Shown: positions 11,562-19,696 of the stretch, one piece after another | Layout: each line of letters begins with the position of its first letter | How positions within the stretch are numbered: position 1 is the stretch's first letter | Assembly (NCBI RefSeq): GCF_000463115.2 | Contig: NZ_AWFX01000024.1 | Span: 292,250 to 335,294 of the forward strand | Length of the DNA stretch: 43,045 nt | Source: Franconibacter helveticus LMG 23732 | GTDB taxonomy: Bacteria > Pseudomonadota > Gammaproteobacteria > Enterobacterales > Enterobacteriaceae | Direction: 5' to 3' | Program-made: the position numbers and the translations under genes | The notes under the pieces: generated by a model | The model's input: only the letters and a program-made list of their open reading frames with translations | What the model was told of the DNA's origin: nothing | Database searches by the model: none

Positions 11562-12117
11562 ATTTACCTCCTGAATTGTTGATGTTGTTCAATAACATTA
11601 GCGCAGGCGAATACGTGCCGACAAGCGGATCGGTAATGCTTTTGTTATTAATAAGATAACGAAATGTTTAAGTGGCCTGCATGTCAGGCGTTTCGTCGGT
11701 CTGCGTCGCGTCACGCGAACAGGCTGGCTGCGTCCTGATGCTTCCTCTGCCTGTGAACACAGCGGCCTGGCCAGATTTGTGCAGCGGAAACGCCAGTCGC
11801 TTGCGCTGAGCGTGGATAAACCCAGGCCGTGCGCGCGAAAGGGCCGCGAGGCGGGTTTTGCGCAGCGCCAGTGTGCCTGTTCTGGCGGGATAGCCTGGCC
11901 ATGTAACACCCCCGGGTAAAGTAATAAGGAGCGCGATAACCGTATGCCGGTGGTTTTTTAATCCCGACCCGGGATAATCGCCTCGTTTATCCTCTGTATA
12001 GCCGCGTTAACAACCGTAAAGTCCTGTATGGCAGGTAGCGATTTGCCTCACAGCAGCTAAACTCAATAAAAATTGATGTTTTAACAAGAACCTGCAAAAG
12101 ACAATACAGGAGTAACT
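11562..12117. other. Gap before yqaE, partly GC-rich
   Basis: About 555 bp. A GC-rich stretch (about 11690-11900) is open on the minus strand for 103 codons, but the translation is rich in Arg, Cys and Pro with no recognisable fold and no ribosome-binding site, so it is not called a gene. It may be a decayed gene. The yqaE promoter must lie near 12000-12100. Confidence 0.5.
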
Positions 12118-12276
12118 ATGGGATTCTGGAGAGTCATTTTTACTATTATTCTGCCGCCGCTGGGCGTACTGCTTGGTAAAGGTTTTGGCTGGGCGTTTAT
12201 TCTGAATATCCTCCTGACGCTGCTGGGCTATATCCCGGGCCTTATTCACGCTTTCTGGGTGCAGACGCGCCACTAA
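12118..12276 (+). CDS. yqaE: PMP3 family small membrane protein YqaE
   Basis: This 52-aa PMP3/UPF0057 protein has two membrane helices (VIFTIILPPLGVLLG and FILNILLTLLGYIPGLIHA). The family is linked to membrane stress and potential in yeast and bacteria. CAGGAG precedes the ATG. In E. coli yqaE also sits left of the alaE region, so this is a synteny marker. Confidence 0.95.
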   Translation: MGFWRVIFTIILPPLGVLLGKGFGWAFILNILLTLLGYIPGLIHAFWVQTRH

Positions 12277-12304
12277 GCCTGCCCGTAAGCCGCAGAAACA
12301 AGAA

Positions 12305-12327
12305 AGCCCGCATTAGCGGGCTTTTTT
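12305..12327 (+). terminator. Terminator of yqaE
   Basis: A 7-bp stem AGCCCGC/GCGGGCT with an ATTA loop is followed by a run of six T. Confidence 0.9.
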
Positions 12328-12378
12328 CATGGGCGCGGCAGACAGACCGCAGCATCTCTTAAGGTGCAATACGCAAAA

Positions 12379-12471
12379 TTACAGCCATTGAAAACGCACT
12401 GAAAGGGTTAACAAGAGACCTGCGGCAGCCAGACAGTTAAGGATAATGACGGTTTTGCTGGAGACGTTCAT
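12379..12471 (-). CDS. Putative 30-aa single-helix membrane peptide
   Basis: A 30-codon frame starts MNVSSKTVIILN and continues as one hydrophobic helix ending RFQWL. A polar start, one membrane segment of about 17 residues and a short basic/aromatic tail are the usual layout of enterobacterial small membrane proteins. AAAGGT lies 7 nt before the ATG. I cannot assign a named family. Confidence 0.55.
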   Translation of the reverse strand: MNVSSKTVIILNCLAAAGLLLTLSVRFQWL

Positions 12472-12694
12472 TTTGCGGACCTTTAACAAATGAGCATGAT
12501 TGTAAAAGTATGACGCAGCGTAGCGACAAAAAAGTTCAGCCAGTGACTACCACCAAAGGTAGTAGAAAGCGGTAAAGTTGCAAAAAAATGCGCAGGATAA
12601 TTCATCGAGCCGCTGACGAACGGTAAAAGCCTTTTATTAACAGGAAGTTAAACGCCTTTTACTTTTGCCCGTTTCTCTCTCTGCCTCCTTCCTC

Positions 12695-12710
12695 AGTGAT
12701 GGCGATCACA
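12695..12710 (+). promoter_or_regulatory. Candidate CRP site upstream of the GH15 gene
   Basis: AGTGA-TGGCGA-TCACA matches the CRP pattern TGTGA-N6-TCACA at nine of ten positions. It lies about 100 bp before the proposed start, which fits catabolite control of a carbohydrate-active enzyme. No convincing -10/-35 pair was fixed. Confidence 0.5.
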
Positions 12711-12802
12711 GATGTACTATGCTGAAAAGCAGCACCGTTTCACTGTCTTTCCCTTGCCTGAAGGACAACGGATTATTTTTGTTATCAAGGAACCGGCACT
12801 AC

Positions 12803-14629
12803 GTGAAAAACAAGACTTATCGCTCTCCGGCCAGAGAAGAAGGCTACGCCGAACTGGGTGATTACGCCGCCATTGGTGAAGGCCGCTCGGTTGCTTTGAT
12901 AGTGCCTGATGGATCCATCGACTGGTGGTGCGTGCCCAACCTGGATTCTCCGCCACTGTTTGACCGCATCCTCGACGCCGGGCTGGGCGGCTTTTTTAAG
13001 CTTGCACCGGAAGAGGAGTGGGAGATGTCACGCAGTTACCGTGACGACAGCAATGTGCTGGAGACGCGTTATAAAACCGCTTCCGGCGAAGTATTAATTA
13101 CCGAGTCTGTGAACAGCACCTTTGCCGGGCGCCTGCCCTGGAGCGAACTGGCGCGCCGGGTGGAAGGGATAAAAGGCGAAGTGCGGCTGCGCCTGGAGCT
13201 GAAGCTTGGCACCCAGGCGGAAAAGCTCTCGCCGTGGCTTGACCGGGTGCAGGATAAGCCCGTGTTTCATGTGGCCGCCCTGATGGTCATGCCGCGCTTC
13301 TCCGATGAGATTGTTATCGATCGCAGCGATGACGAAGGTCTGGTGGCGACACTGACTACGTCGCCCGGCTCCCGCGCTATCGTCGGGCTGGTGGCGACCG
13401 AGAAAGAGCCGCTGGCGGTGCCGCCGGTGGATAAAATCGACCAGCGTATTGAAACCAGCCACGCCGCCTGGTGCGACTGGGTCAACAACCTCACCTGGGA
13501 AGGGCCGTTCCCGAAACACGTTAAGCGCTCGGCGCTGGCGCTGAAGTTTCTCTGGTACGCGCCGACCGGGGCGCTGGCGGCTTCCGCCACCAGTTCGCTG
13601 CCGGAAGGCCTCGGCAATGAAAAAAATTATGATTACCGCTACGCCTGGGTACGCGACGCCTGCCTGATTATTAAATCGTTCGTGTACCTGGGAGCGCTGG
13701 AAGATTGTAAGGCGGCGTTCTCCTGGCTCACTTCCACCATTATGCGTCACGACGGCGAGCTGCGCGCCTGCTATACGCTACAGGGCGACTGGGTGCCCGA
13801 AGAACATTATCCGGAGCTGGAAGGCTACCGGGGCACAAAACCGGTGCGGGTGGGCAACAACGCCCGCACGCAGCAGCAGCTCAGCATGTATGGCGATTTG
13901 CTGGCCACCGCGCGGCTCTTTATTGATGTCGGGCATGTGCTGGATCTGGCGACTTCACGCCTGCTGGGACATCTGGCGAACCGCTGCGCAGACTCCTGGC
14001 GCCAGCGCGATTCCGGCATCTGGGAACTGCCCGAAGAGCAACATTATACCCATTCGAAAATGGCCTGCTGGCTGGCGCTGGACCAGGCGGTAGCGCTGGC
14101 GGAAGGCGGCCATATCGAGCCGACATGGAAAGGGCGCTGGGCGCGCGAGCGCGAGCGCATCCGCGACTGGGTGGAAGAGCATTGCTGGAGCGAATCCCGC
14201 CAGGCTTACACCTTTTACCCGGGCAGCGACCGCCTGGATGCCGCCATCACTCTCACGCACTATTACGGCAGCAAGGTTAACCGCAAGCGTATGCTGGCCA
14301 CGCTGGAAGCGATTTACCAGGAGCTTGGTCACAACAGCCCGATGCTTTATCGCTATTCCGGCGTCGAGGTGGAAGAGAGTACGTTTGTCGCCTGCGCCTT
14401 CTGGCGCATCGAGGCGCTGGCGGAGCTGAAAAAAACCGCCCAGGCGCAGAAAGATCTGGAGGAGATCCTGGATACCCTCTGCAACACCGGGAATATTCAG
14501 ATCTTCAATGAGATGTACGATACGCGAACGCAGAGCTGGCGCGGCAATATGCCGCTCGGACTGAGCCATCTGGCGTTTGTCTGTGCGGCTAACGCCCTTT
14601 CAGAGAATAATCCCGGCCACCGGGTATAA
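12803..14629 (+). CDS. Glycoside hydrolase family 15 (glucoamylase-like) protein
   Basis: GH15 enzymes are inverting glucoamylases or trehalases. The product has the family opening YAAIGEGRSVALIVPDGSID and WWCVPNLDSPPLFDRIL, an N-terminal beta-sandwich region, and the (alpha/alpha)6 barrel signatures NYDYRYAWVRDA and LPLGLSHLAFV-like (MPLGLSHLAFV) near the C terminus. No signal peptide is evident, so it is likely cytoplasmic. The frame is open from 12665. A GTG start at 12803 with AAGGA upstream gives 608 aa and leaves the CRP-like site outside, but an ATG at 12719 is possible. The substrate is not known. Confidence 0.85.
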   Translation: MKNKTYRSPAREEGYAELGDYAAIGEGRSVALIVPDGSIDWWCVPNLDSPPLFDRILDAGLGGFFKLAPEEEWEMSRSYRDDSNVLETRYKTASGEVLITESVNSTFAGRLPWSELARRVEGIKGEVRLRLELKLGTQAEKLSPWLDRVQDKPVFHVAALMVMPRFSDEIVIDRSDDEGLVATLTTSPGSRAIVGLVATEKEPLAVPPVDKIDQRIETSHAAWCDWVNNLTWEGPFPKHVKRSALALKFLWYAPTGALAASATSSLPEGLGNEKNYDYRYAWVRDACLIIKSFVYLGALEDCKAAFSWLTSTIMRHDGELRACYTLQGDWVPEEHYPELEGYRGTKPVRVGNNARTQQQLSMYGDLLATARLFIDVGHVLDLATSRLLGHLANRCADSWRQRDSGIWELPEEQHYTHSKMACWLALDQAVALAEGGHIEPTWKGRWARERERIRDWVEEHCWSESRQAYTFYPGSDRLDAAITLTHYYGSKVNRKRMLATLEAIYQELGHNSPMLYRYSGVEVEESTFVACAFWRIEALAELKKTAQAQKDLEEILDTLCNTGNIQIFNEMYDTRTQSWRGNMPLGLSHLAFVCAANALSENNPGHRV

Positions 14630-14631
14630 AA

Positions 14632-14654
14632 AAAGAGGCCCTGTGGGCCTCTTT
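14632..14654. terminator. Bidirectional terminator between the GH15 gene and phoX-like gene
   Basis: A 10-bp stem AAAGAGGCCC/GGGCCTCTTT with a TGT loop has A- and T-runs on both sides, between convergent genes. Confidence 0.9.
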
Positions 14655-14667
14655 TCGTTGCGGGGGA

Positions 14668-16635
14668 TCAGGTGCCGATAATGCCGCCGTCGGCTTTGGT
14701 GATAACCACCGTAGAAGAGCGCGGGCGTCCTGCTTTGTCGCCATCCGGCCACGTTGAAACCGCGGTCGGGTTCGCCGGGTCGGTAAGGTCATCGCCGCCT
14801 TCGCCCGGGTGCTGAATATTGATAAACAGCGTGCGGTTATCCGGCGTGAAGGCGATGCCGGTAATTTCGCAGCCGCGCGGACCGGTCAGGAAGCGACGAT
14901 ATTCATTGCTGCCAGGGATCGTCGCCACCATCTGGTTGTTGCCCATTCCTTCGTACGCTTTTTTGTTGATGGTGCTGGAGGAGACATCAGTCTGGATCCA
15001 GAGCACGCCGCGCGGATCGAAAGAAAGGCCGTCCGGGCTGCCGAACGCGGCGCCTTTCATTGAGCCTTTCGCTTTTTCGTCGTCGCCATCGGTGCGGCCC
15101 GCCATAACCAGAATATCCCACTTAAAGCGCGGGGAGGCCGGGTCGCTGTTCTCTTCCACCCAGTGCATGATATGGCCGAAAACGTTATTGGCGCGCGGGT
15201 TGGCGGCATCCACCGGCGCTTTGCCTTCTTTGCCGCGGTCGCTGTTGTTGGTCAGCGTACAGTAGACGCTGCCGGCAGCGTGCGGGTCTACGGCAATCCA
15301 CTCCGGGCGGTCCATTTTCGTTGCGCCGACAACATCCGCGGCCATGCGGGTTTTAATCAGCAGATCGCCCTGGTTTGCAAAGCCGTTGCTGCTGTCGAGG
15401 CCGTTCTGGCCGTGCACCAGCGGCAGCCATTCGCCGCTGCCGTCTTCGTTGAATTTCGCCACGTATAGCGTGCCGGATTCCAGCAGCGACAGGTTCGCCT
15501 CGCGGTTCGCCGGGTCATATTTTTTATCTGAGACAAACTTATAGATGTATTCGAATTTCTGGTCGTCACCCATGTAGACGACCACGCGGTTATCCGGCGC
15601 GAGGGTTACTGCGGCGCCTTCATGCTTGATGCGCCCCAGCGCAGTGTGTTTGCGCGGCGTGGAAGTCGGGTTATACGGGTCAATCTCCACCACCCAACCG
15701 AAGCGGTTTGGCTCGTTCGGGGTTTTATCAACGCTGAAGCGCTCGTCCACTTCATTCCAGCGGTACGAGTCGTCGCTGTCGCTGATGCCGTAGCGTTTTT
15801 CCAGGGCGTTCATCTCGCCCTTTTTCACAAAAATATCGGACCAGTTTTCTTCGCAGGTGAGGTAAGTGCCCCACGGCGTATGGCCGTTCGCACAGTTCTG
15901 CATGGTGCCCAGCACCACTTCGCCTTTGCTGTCGGCGGCGGTTTTCATCAGGTCATTGTGGCGGGCCGGGCCGCTGAGCTGCATCGGCGTATTAACGGTA
16001 ATGCGGCGGGCGAAAGAAGAAGGGCGCACCACTTCCCACTGTTGGCCGTTTTTCTTCACTTCAATGACTGATACACCCATGGCGTTCTGGCCTTTGCGCG
16101 CTTTATCGGCGCTCCAGTTCGCCACGCCGTCTTTAAATAGCATGCCGTTGTCGATGTATTCATGGTTCATCGCCAGCAGTCCGTGCTCTGCGCTTTCGCC
16201 GCCCTGCGGCAGGCTGAACCACGCCATGCCGTCATGATGCATGCCTGCCTGCGCGGCCTGCTCGTCGGTGGTATTGCTGCCATCTTTTTTAAATTCCGGC
16301 AGATTGCCCTTTAGCCCCACCGCGTCACCCCAGCGGTAGAACGGGCGGGCGACATACCCCTGCGGCACAATCACCGTATCTTCAGTCGAAACCGGGATGC
16401 TGGTAAAACCCAGCGATACCGCTTTGGCGATTTTTGACGGGCTGGCGCCAGCGGCGGCCAGTGCGTTTTCAGACTTCAGTAATAAAGGAAAAGAGACAGC
16501 GGCGCCTGCCACCACCCCCAACTGCAAAAAGCGGCGGCGGGAAAGAAAGGCATCGGCAACCTCGGAAAAGACCGGGTTGCTGCTGCGGTTGCTGATTTCT
16601 TCACTGTGTTCTTTTTTGATTAATGGTCTGCTCAT
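14668..16635 (-). CDS. PhoX/DUF839 family phosphatase, Tat-exported
   Basis: This 655-aa protein has a twin-arginine signal (SRRRFLQLG at residues 32-40, then VVAGAAVSFPLLL) and the DUF839/PhoX beta-propeller. PhoX enzymes are calcium- and iron-dependent periplasmic alkaline phosphatases acting on phosphate esters. Family motifs include GTYLTCEENWSD, GRIKHEGAAVTLAPDNRVVVYMGDD (residues rich in metal ligands) and EITGIAFTPDNRTLFINIQHPGE. AGGA precedes the ATG at 16635. No Pho box was identified. Confidence 0.9.
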   Translation of the reverse strand: MSRPLIKKEHSEEISNRSSNPVFSEVADAFLSRRRFLQLGVVAGAAVSFPLLLKSENALAAAGASPSKIAKAVSLGFTSIPVSTEDTVIVPQGYVARPFYRWGDAVGLKGNLPEFKKDGSNTTDEQAAQAGMHHDGMAWFSLPQGGESAEHGLLAMNHEYIDNGMLFKDGVANWSADKARKGQNAMGVSVIEVKKNGQQWEVVRPSSFARRITVNTPMQLSGPARHNDLMKTAADSKGEVVLGTMQNCANGHTPWGTYLTCEENWSDIFVKKGEMNALEKRYGISDSDDSYRWNEVDERFSVDKTPNEPNRFGWVVEIDPYNPTSTPRKHTALGRIKHEGAAVTLAPDNRVVVYMGDDQKFEYIYKFVSDKKYDPANREANLSLLESGTLYVAKFNEDGSGEWLPLVHGQNGLDSSNGFANQGDLLIKTRMAADVVGATKMDRPEWIAVDPHAAGSVYCTLTNNSDRGKEGKAPVDAANPRANNVFGHIMHWVEENSDPASPRFKWDILVMAGRTDGDDEKAKGSMKGAAFGSPDGLSFDPRGVLWIQTDVSSSTINKKAYEGMGNNQMVATIPGSNEYRRFLTGPRGCEITGIAFTPDNRTLFINIQHPGEGGDDLTDPANPTAVSTWPDGDKAGRPRSSTVVITKADGGIIGT

Positions 16636-16825
16636 AGTGGCTTCCTGTCATGTGCTGCCAGAGGGGCGGTCGAACAACGCAAGCCAGTGTAGGGATGGAT
16701 TGTTACACTTTTATAACAATTACCCCGCAAAACGGAACCGGGAGAAACGACACAAAAAAATCAGCGGGTTACTTGTTGCCGTCTCTCGCTTTAAACTTTG
16801 CTTTTTGCAACCGGACAAAAGCGCT

Positions 16826-17266
16826 ATGCCCGTTATCATTACCCACGCCACGCAGGATGAAATGGTGAGCATGTATCATCGTATCCCCGAGTTCTCTCAG
16901 CCGCTGGATAAAGCAGCGCTGCGCCAGCGCACAGGGGCTGCTGTTTCCTGCGCGCTGATGGCTTACGTAGCCGGAGAAGCGGCCGGTTTTAAGCTTGGTT
17001 ATGCGCTGGATGAAGATAATTTCTACAGCTGGCTCGGCGGCGTGCTGCCGGAATATCGCAGGGAGGGCGTCGCACAGGCGTTGCTGGATGCGCAGGAAAT
17101 TTGGGCGACCGAAAATGGCTATAAAAGCATAACGGTTAAAACGCGTAATAGCTTTCCAGGCATGCTGATAATGCTGGTTAAAAACGGCTACCAGCTCGTT
17201 GAGCTTGAAAAGAAAGGCGAGGTGAGTGATTACCGGCTGATGCTGAGGAAGCCTCTTAAGCGGTAA
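16826..17266 (+). CDS. GNAT family N-acetyltransferase
   Basis: This 146-aa protein has the GNAT acetyl-CoA fold: GFKLGYALDE (beta strands), LGGVLPEYRREGVAQALLDAQ (motif A with the pyrophosphate loop R-R-E-G-V-A) and NSFPGMLIMLVKNGYQLVE near the end. The frame is open from 16397, but the ATG at 16826 gives the standard length and does not overlap the divergent phoX-like promoter. The substrate is unknown. Confidence 0.85.
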   Translation: MPVIITHATQDEMVSMYHRIPEFSQPLDKAALRQRTGAAVSCALMAYVAGEAAGFKLGYALDEDNFYSWLGGVLPEYRREGVAQALLDAQEIWATENGYKSITVKTRNSFPGMLIMLVKNGYQLVELEKKGEVSDYRLMLRKPLKR

Positions 17267-17375
17267 GAAGGGCGTTTTGCTCAACCCTCCACGTTGCCTT
17301 TTTACGAGGGTAATGAAGCTTACCTGGCCAGACCGCCGGCCCGCGCCATTGCTGGCGGCTTGTGGGAAAACCTGA

Positions 17376-17391
17376 ACTGAAAAGATTGAAA
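17376..17391 (+). repeat. 16-bp direct repeat, copy 1
   Basis: ACTGAAAAGATTGAAA occurs here and again at 17744-17759, 368 bp apart in the same orientation. Both copies can be read as LKRLK within longer frames, so this may be duplicated coding debris or the scar of an insertion. Confidence 0.7.
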
Positions 17392-17606
17392 AGAATTTCA
17401 TTATTTTTCAGTAAAAAGGATCTGCGGAGTATCTAAAGTATATCGCAACTCACAGATAAAAAAGGGAAAAATAATTTTTTATGTGTGCTTTGTGGATCTA
17501 AGGCGGGAATGCTGATGTTTACGTAAAAAGCCCGTATTACCAGAAATGGCGCGGGCTGTGCGTAGATTTACCTAATCTGAAAAACTGAAATCGGTTAAAC
17601 ACGATT

Positions 17607-17780
17607 ATGCCGTTGCTTCCGCAATTCGGTGCGCTTATTTTGCCACCCAGCCCGTTACCAAAAACCGCATTACCTGATTGTGAAGGAGGGAAGGGGGACC
17701 ACAAGGGGACACTGACTGCTGTCAATAAAAAAGCCGCTTCGTTACTGAAAAGATTGAAAGAACCGTCATTCTTAAGCTAA
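17607..17780 (+). pseudogene. Possible C-terminal gene remnant (57 codons)
   Basis: An ATG-to-stop frame of 57 codons (starting MPLLPQFGALILPPS, ending KEPSFLS) lies in an otherwise empty 586-bp gap (17267-17852). There is no ribosome-binding site, and an in-frame stop lies just upstream. It may be the tail of a lost larger gene. I recognise no domain. Confidence 0.25.
17744..17759 (+). repeat. 16-bp direct repeat, copy 2
   Basis: This is the second exact copy of ACTGAAAAGATTGAAA. It lies inside the 57-codon remnant frame. Confidence 0.7.
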
Positions 17781-17852
17781 AGGCTTGTGGTTACTAAGAT
17801 AATTATGTTTTGATTAGATTTTCTACACCGCCTATTTCATCAGATGGATTGT

Positions 17853-18364
17853 ATGGACGCAAAATTAATCGCTTTAGGCATTGTTGACGGTCTGGCCTCG
17901 ATCCCTGAGGGGTTATATCTATCCGCTGTCAGGATGTATGAAAGTACTGGCCTTATCGATCGCCAACTAAGAGCGCGTAACGAATTAGAGAATGAGCGTT
18001 TTTTCCGGGTGCTTAAAACTTAGCTACTAATGAAGGGCCGATCAGGCAGCTTGTTACAACGGTTATTAATGATTTTTATAATAAGCTGGATGAAAAAAGT
18101 AAAAGCGCAATTAATAACAAGTTGAATTATTCGGATGCGAAGCTGGGAAGTCGTGTAGGTGTACAGGCAGCTATTACTAAAGTGATAGCAGACAAGATAA
18201 TCCGCCGCGTGAAAATGAGTAAAGTTATGAGCCGTGTAACGCGCGTCGCTTCAGCGGTAACTTTCAACATTGTCATGATTCAGGGAATGATAGAAGAAGC
18301 AGCCAGGGCATCCAGACGGATGAAAGCCAGGTATCCCCAAACTTATTTTAAAGTGTCACCATGA
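17853..18364 (+). pseudogene. Unknown about 170-aa protein gene, frameshifted
   Basis: The first 56 codons (MDAKLIALGIVDGLASIPEG through RFFRVLKT) end at TAG 18021. The frame one base back continues directly as LATNEGPIRQLV and runs to TGA at 18364 through a basic stretch (KIIRRVKMSKVMSRV) and a small-residue helix. Restoring one base near the AAAA run at 18015-18018 would join them into about 170 aa. It is not a classic -1 slippery heptamer, so a mutation or sequence error is likelier than programmed shifting. No family is recognised. Confidence 0.6.
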
Positions 18365-18486
18365 ATTTAGATATGGTCTATTTTCTTGCTGAAAGAGAGC
18401 AGGAGCCATACCTGATGTACATTAATAGCCACCCGATACAATGCAAAGGTATTGAAAATGAAATCTGCAAAATCCTCGCTCGCTAA
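18361..18486 (+). CDS. Unrecognised 41-aa protein
   Basis: The frame starts MNLDMVYFLAEREQEPYLMY and ends ICKILAR. Its ATG overlaps the TGA of the preceding frame (ATGA), and its end overlaps the next gene by 29 bp. The tight overlaps argue that all three are one translationally coupled unit. It may be a truncated version of something longer; function is unknown. Confidence 0.45.
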   Translation: MNLDMVYFLAEREQEPYLMYINSHPIQCKGIENEICKILAR

Positions 18487-18679
18487 ATTTTGCAAATTCA
18501 TAGGGGTTCAGTCCGCAAACATGATTGAAGCCCTGTTCACTAGCCTTTGTTCGTTTGCTGCGCTTGGTAGCCTCTTCATTCTGGATGGATGGGGAATGAA
18601 GCTAGCCGGGTTCGTCGGCTTTCTTGTGCTTGCGTATGTGGTTGCCTGGGTCATGGATATAGTGAAAGGCGAAGCTTAG
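18458..18679 (+). CDS. Small membrane protein with two helices
   Basis: This 73-aa protein has a basic N terminus (MKSAKSSLAKFCKF) and two hydrophobic segments (about residues 25-42, ALFTSLCSFAALGSLFIL, and 47-66, MKLAGFVGFLVLAYVVAW). AAGGT lies 7 nt before the ATG. It is the last gene of the three-gene cluster and is followed by a strong terminator. The size and topology resemble small immunity or holin-like proteins, but nothing identifies it. Confidence 0.6.
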   Translation: MKSAKSSLAKFCKFIGVQSANMIEALFTSLCSFAALGSLFILDGWGMKLAGFVGFLVLAYVVAWVMDIVKGEA

Positions 18680-18705
18680 AAACTAACGACCCGAAGAACC
18701 AACAG

Positions 18706-18734
18706 AAAGGTTACGTGAAAACGTAACCTTTTTT
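18706..18734 (+). terminator. Terminator of the three-gene cluster
   Basis: An 11-bp perfect stem AAAGGTTACGT/ACGTAACCTTT with a GAAA tetraloop is followed by a T-run. Confidence 0.9.
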
Positions 18735-18828
18735 GTTTGTATCAACTGCATGGCAGGCATCGCCCCGTGGTATTCACAGAGCATGAAAATTTTGCCAGCT
18801 GGACGCTAAATGGACACCGGGCAACAAA

Positions 18829-18856
18829 AAGGGGCTACGCTTTCGCGTAACCCCTT
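18829..18856 (-). terminator. Probable original ssrA terminator, displaced by the island
   Basis: Read on the minus strand, AAGGGG-T-TACGC and GCGTA-G-CCCCTT form a 12-bp stem (one G-U pair) with a GAAA loop, followed by TTTTTG. On the plus strand the same site has a mismatch, so it acts leftwards. It begins 13 bp after the 8-bp copy of the ssrA 3' end. This is what would directly follow ssrA if the island were removed. Confidence 0.6.
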
Positions 18857-18868
18857 GTTTTATTTGGC

Positions 18869-18876
18869 TGGTGGAG
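18869..18876. other. Left attachment core (copy of the ssrA 3' end)
   Basis: TGGTGGAG is shared with the ssrA 3' terminus at 42195. Eight bases is short for a core, so the limit could shift by some bases. Confidence 0.5.
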
Positions 18877-18936
18877 TCTGAATTGGTGCTGTAATTAGTT
18901 GAATTATATGATCTAAATTCTAATTCAACTTTGTGA

Positions 18937-18958
18937 TGGTGCCTAATATGGTGCCTAA
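18937..18958 (+). other. Left integrase arm sites
   Basis: Two copies of TGGTGCCTAA start at 18937 and 18949, 12 bp apart. They mirror the AGGTGCCTAA pair at 42040/42052, also 12 bp apart, upstream of the integrase. Confidence 0.65.
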
Positions 18959-19019
18959 AAATATTTTTACCTTTTTTACCCAGTAAAGAGATGGGGTGTG
19001 GGAAGAAAACTGATACTAC

Positions 19020-19340
19020 TTAAGTTCTCATTTCCCTCATAGCCCGTCTGGCTTTTAGAATGTCTACAGCAGTAATAAAAGGCGACTGTTCTTGCCAGCT
19101 AAACCCCTTACGATCGATGCGAACCAGTTCGTATTTTTCCACCAGAAAATTAACGGCATCGGCTAAAGAGATACCGGCATCGATATGTTCCTTAATCACA
19201 GTTTCATCACTGAATGGCGTGTCGTTCAGTGTCAGGCCATAGTGCTGATCCAGCAGGCGTGAAAGAAGCATTTGCCATACGATCACTGGTGACAGGCATG
19301 GTTTAGCCGCCCACAAAGTCGTTGCAGGTAGAGTTTTCAT
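19020..19340 (-). CDS. ypjF: CbtA/YkfI/YpjF family type IV toxin
   Basis: CbtA-family toxins block cell division and shape by acting on FtsZ and MreB. The 106-aa product matches the E. coli YpjF/YkfI sequence pattern: [39 protein letters not shown] and [20 protein letters not shown]. The start at 19340, with GAGAG upstream, matches the family start. It is paired with the antitoxin gene 20 bp upstream, and is the last gene of the leftward block. Confidence 0.95.
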   Translation of the reverse strand: MKTLPATTLWAAKPCLSPVIVWQMLLSRLLDQHYGLTLNDTPFSDETVIKEHIDAGISLADAVNFLVEKYELVRIDRKGFSWQEQSPFITAVDILKARRAMREMRT

Positions 19341-19360
19341 GTTTGCTCTCGTGAAATTAG

Positions 19361-19678
19361 TTATCGTTGAGTAGGATAAACGGTGATGTATATGTAGCCG
19401 CAACTGCCAAGGGTGTCGGCTTCGCAGGTGAAACCATTGTGGTACAGGGTGACGCAGTGGGCATGGCGGGGATTCAGTTCATCGGTGGTCAGCATCGACT
19501 CCATCTGGCTGATAAAGTGCGGGAATGTTTCATCCAGCTTACGGCATTCGACGTCACTGAATTTACCAGTGATGCTGGCCCGGTCAGCCAGATAATGCAG
19601 CCGGTTCCCCTCCTGCACCAGACGGGCTCCCAGGCGTGGCGTGATATCCCGCTGCAGCCCCCATGTGATGTTGCTCAT
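19361..19678 (-). CDS. yfjZ: CbeA/YeeU/YfjZ family antitoxin
   Basis: This is the 105-aa antitoxin partner of the CbtA-type toxin. Family members protect FtsZ/MreB by promoting filament bundling rather than by binding the toxin. It contains the hallmark [27 protein letters not shown] region (start near residue 12) and [16 protein letters not shown] at the end. It starts 18 bp after the normal end of the upstream DUF987 frame. Confidence 0.95.
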   Translation of the reverse strand: MSNITWGLQRDITPRLGARLVQEGNRLHYLADRASITGKFSDVECRKLDETFPHFISQMESMLTTDELNPRHAHCVTLYHNGFTCEADTLGSCGYIYITVYPTQR

Positions 19679-19696
19679 TTATAACCTCCTTTATTG

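Noticed and set aside
11598..11909. 103-codon minus-strand frame
   Set aside because: Arg/Cys/Pro-rich translation, no ribosome-binding site, no domain; typical of a chance frame in GC-rich DNA.
18011..18024. Programmed -1 frameshift in the 17853 gene
   Set aside because: The sequence CTT AAA ACT TAG does not give an X XXY YYZ heptamer in frame, so a mutation is likelier.
18706..18856. CRISPR-like repeats from two similar hairpins
   Set aside because: Only two unrelated terminators with GAAA loops; no repeat-spacer periodicity.
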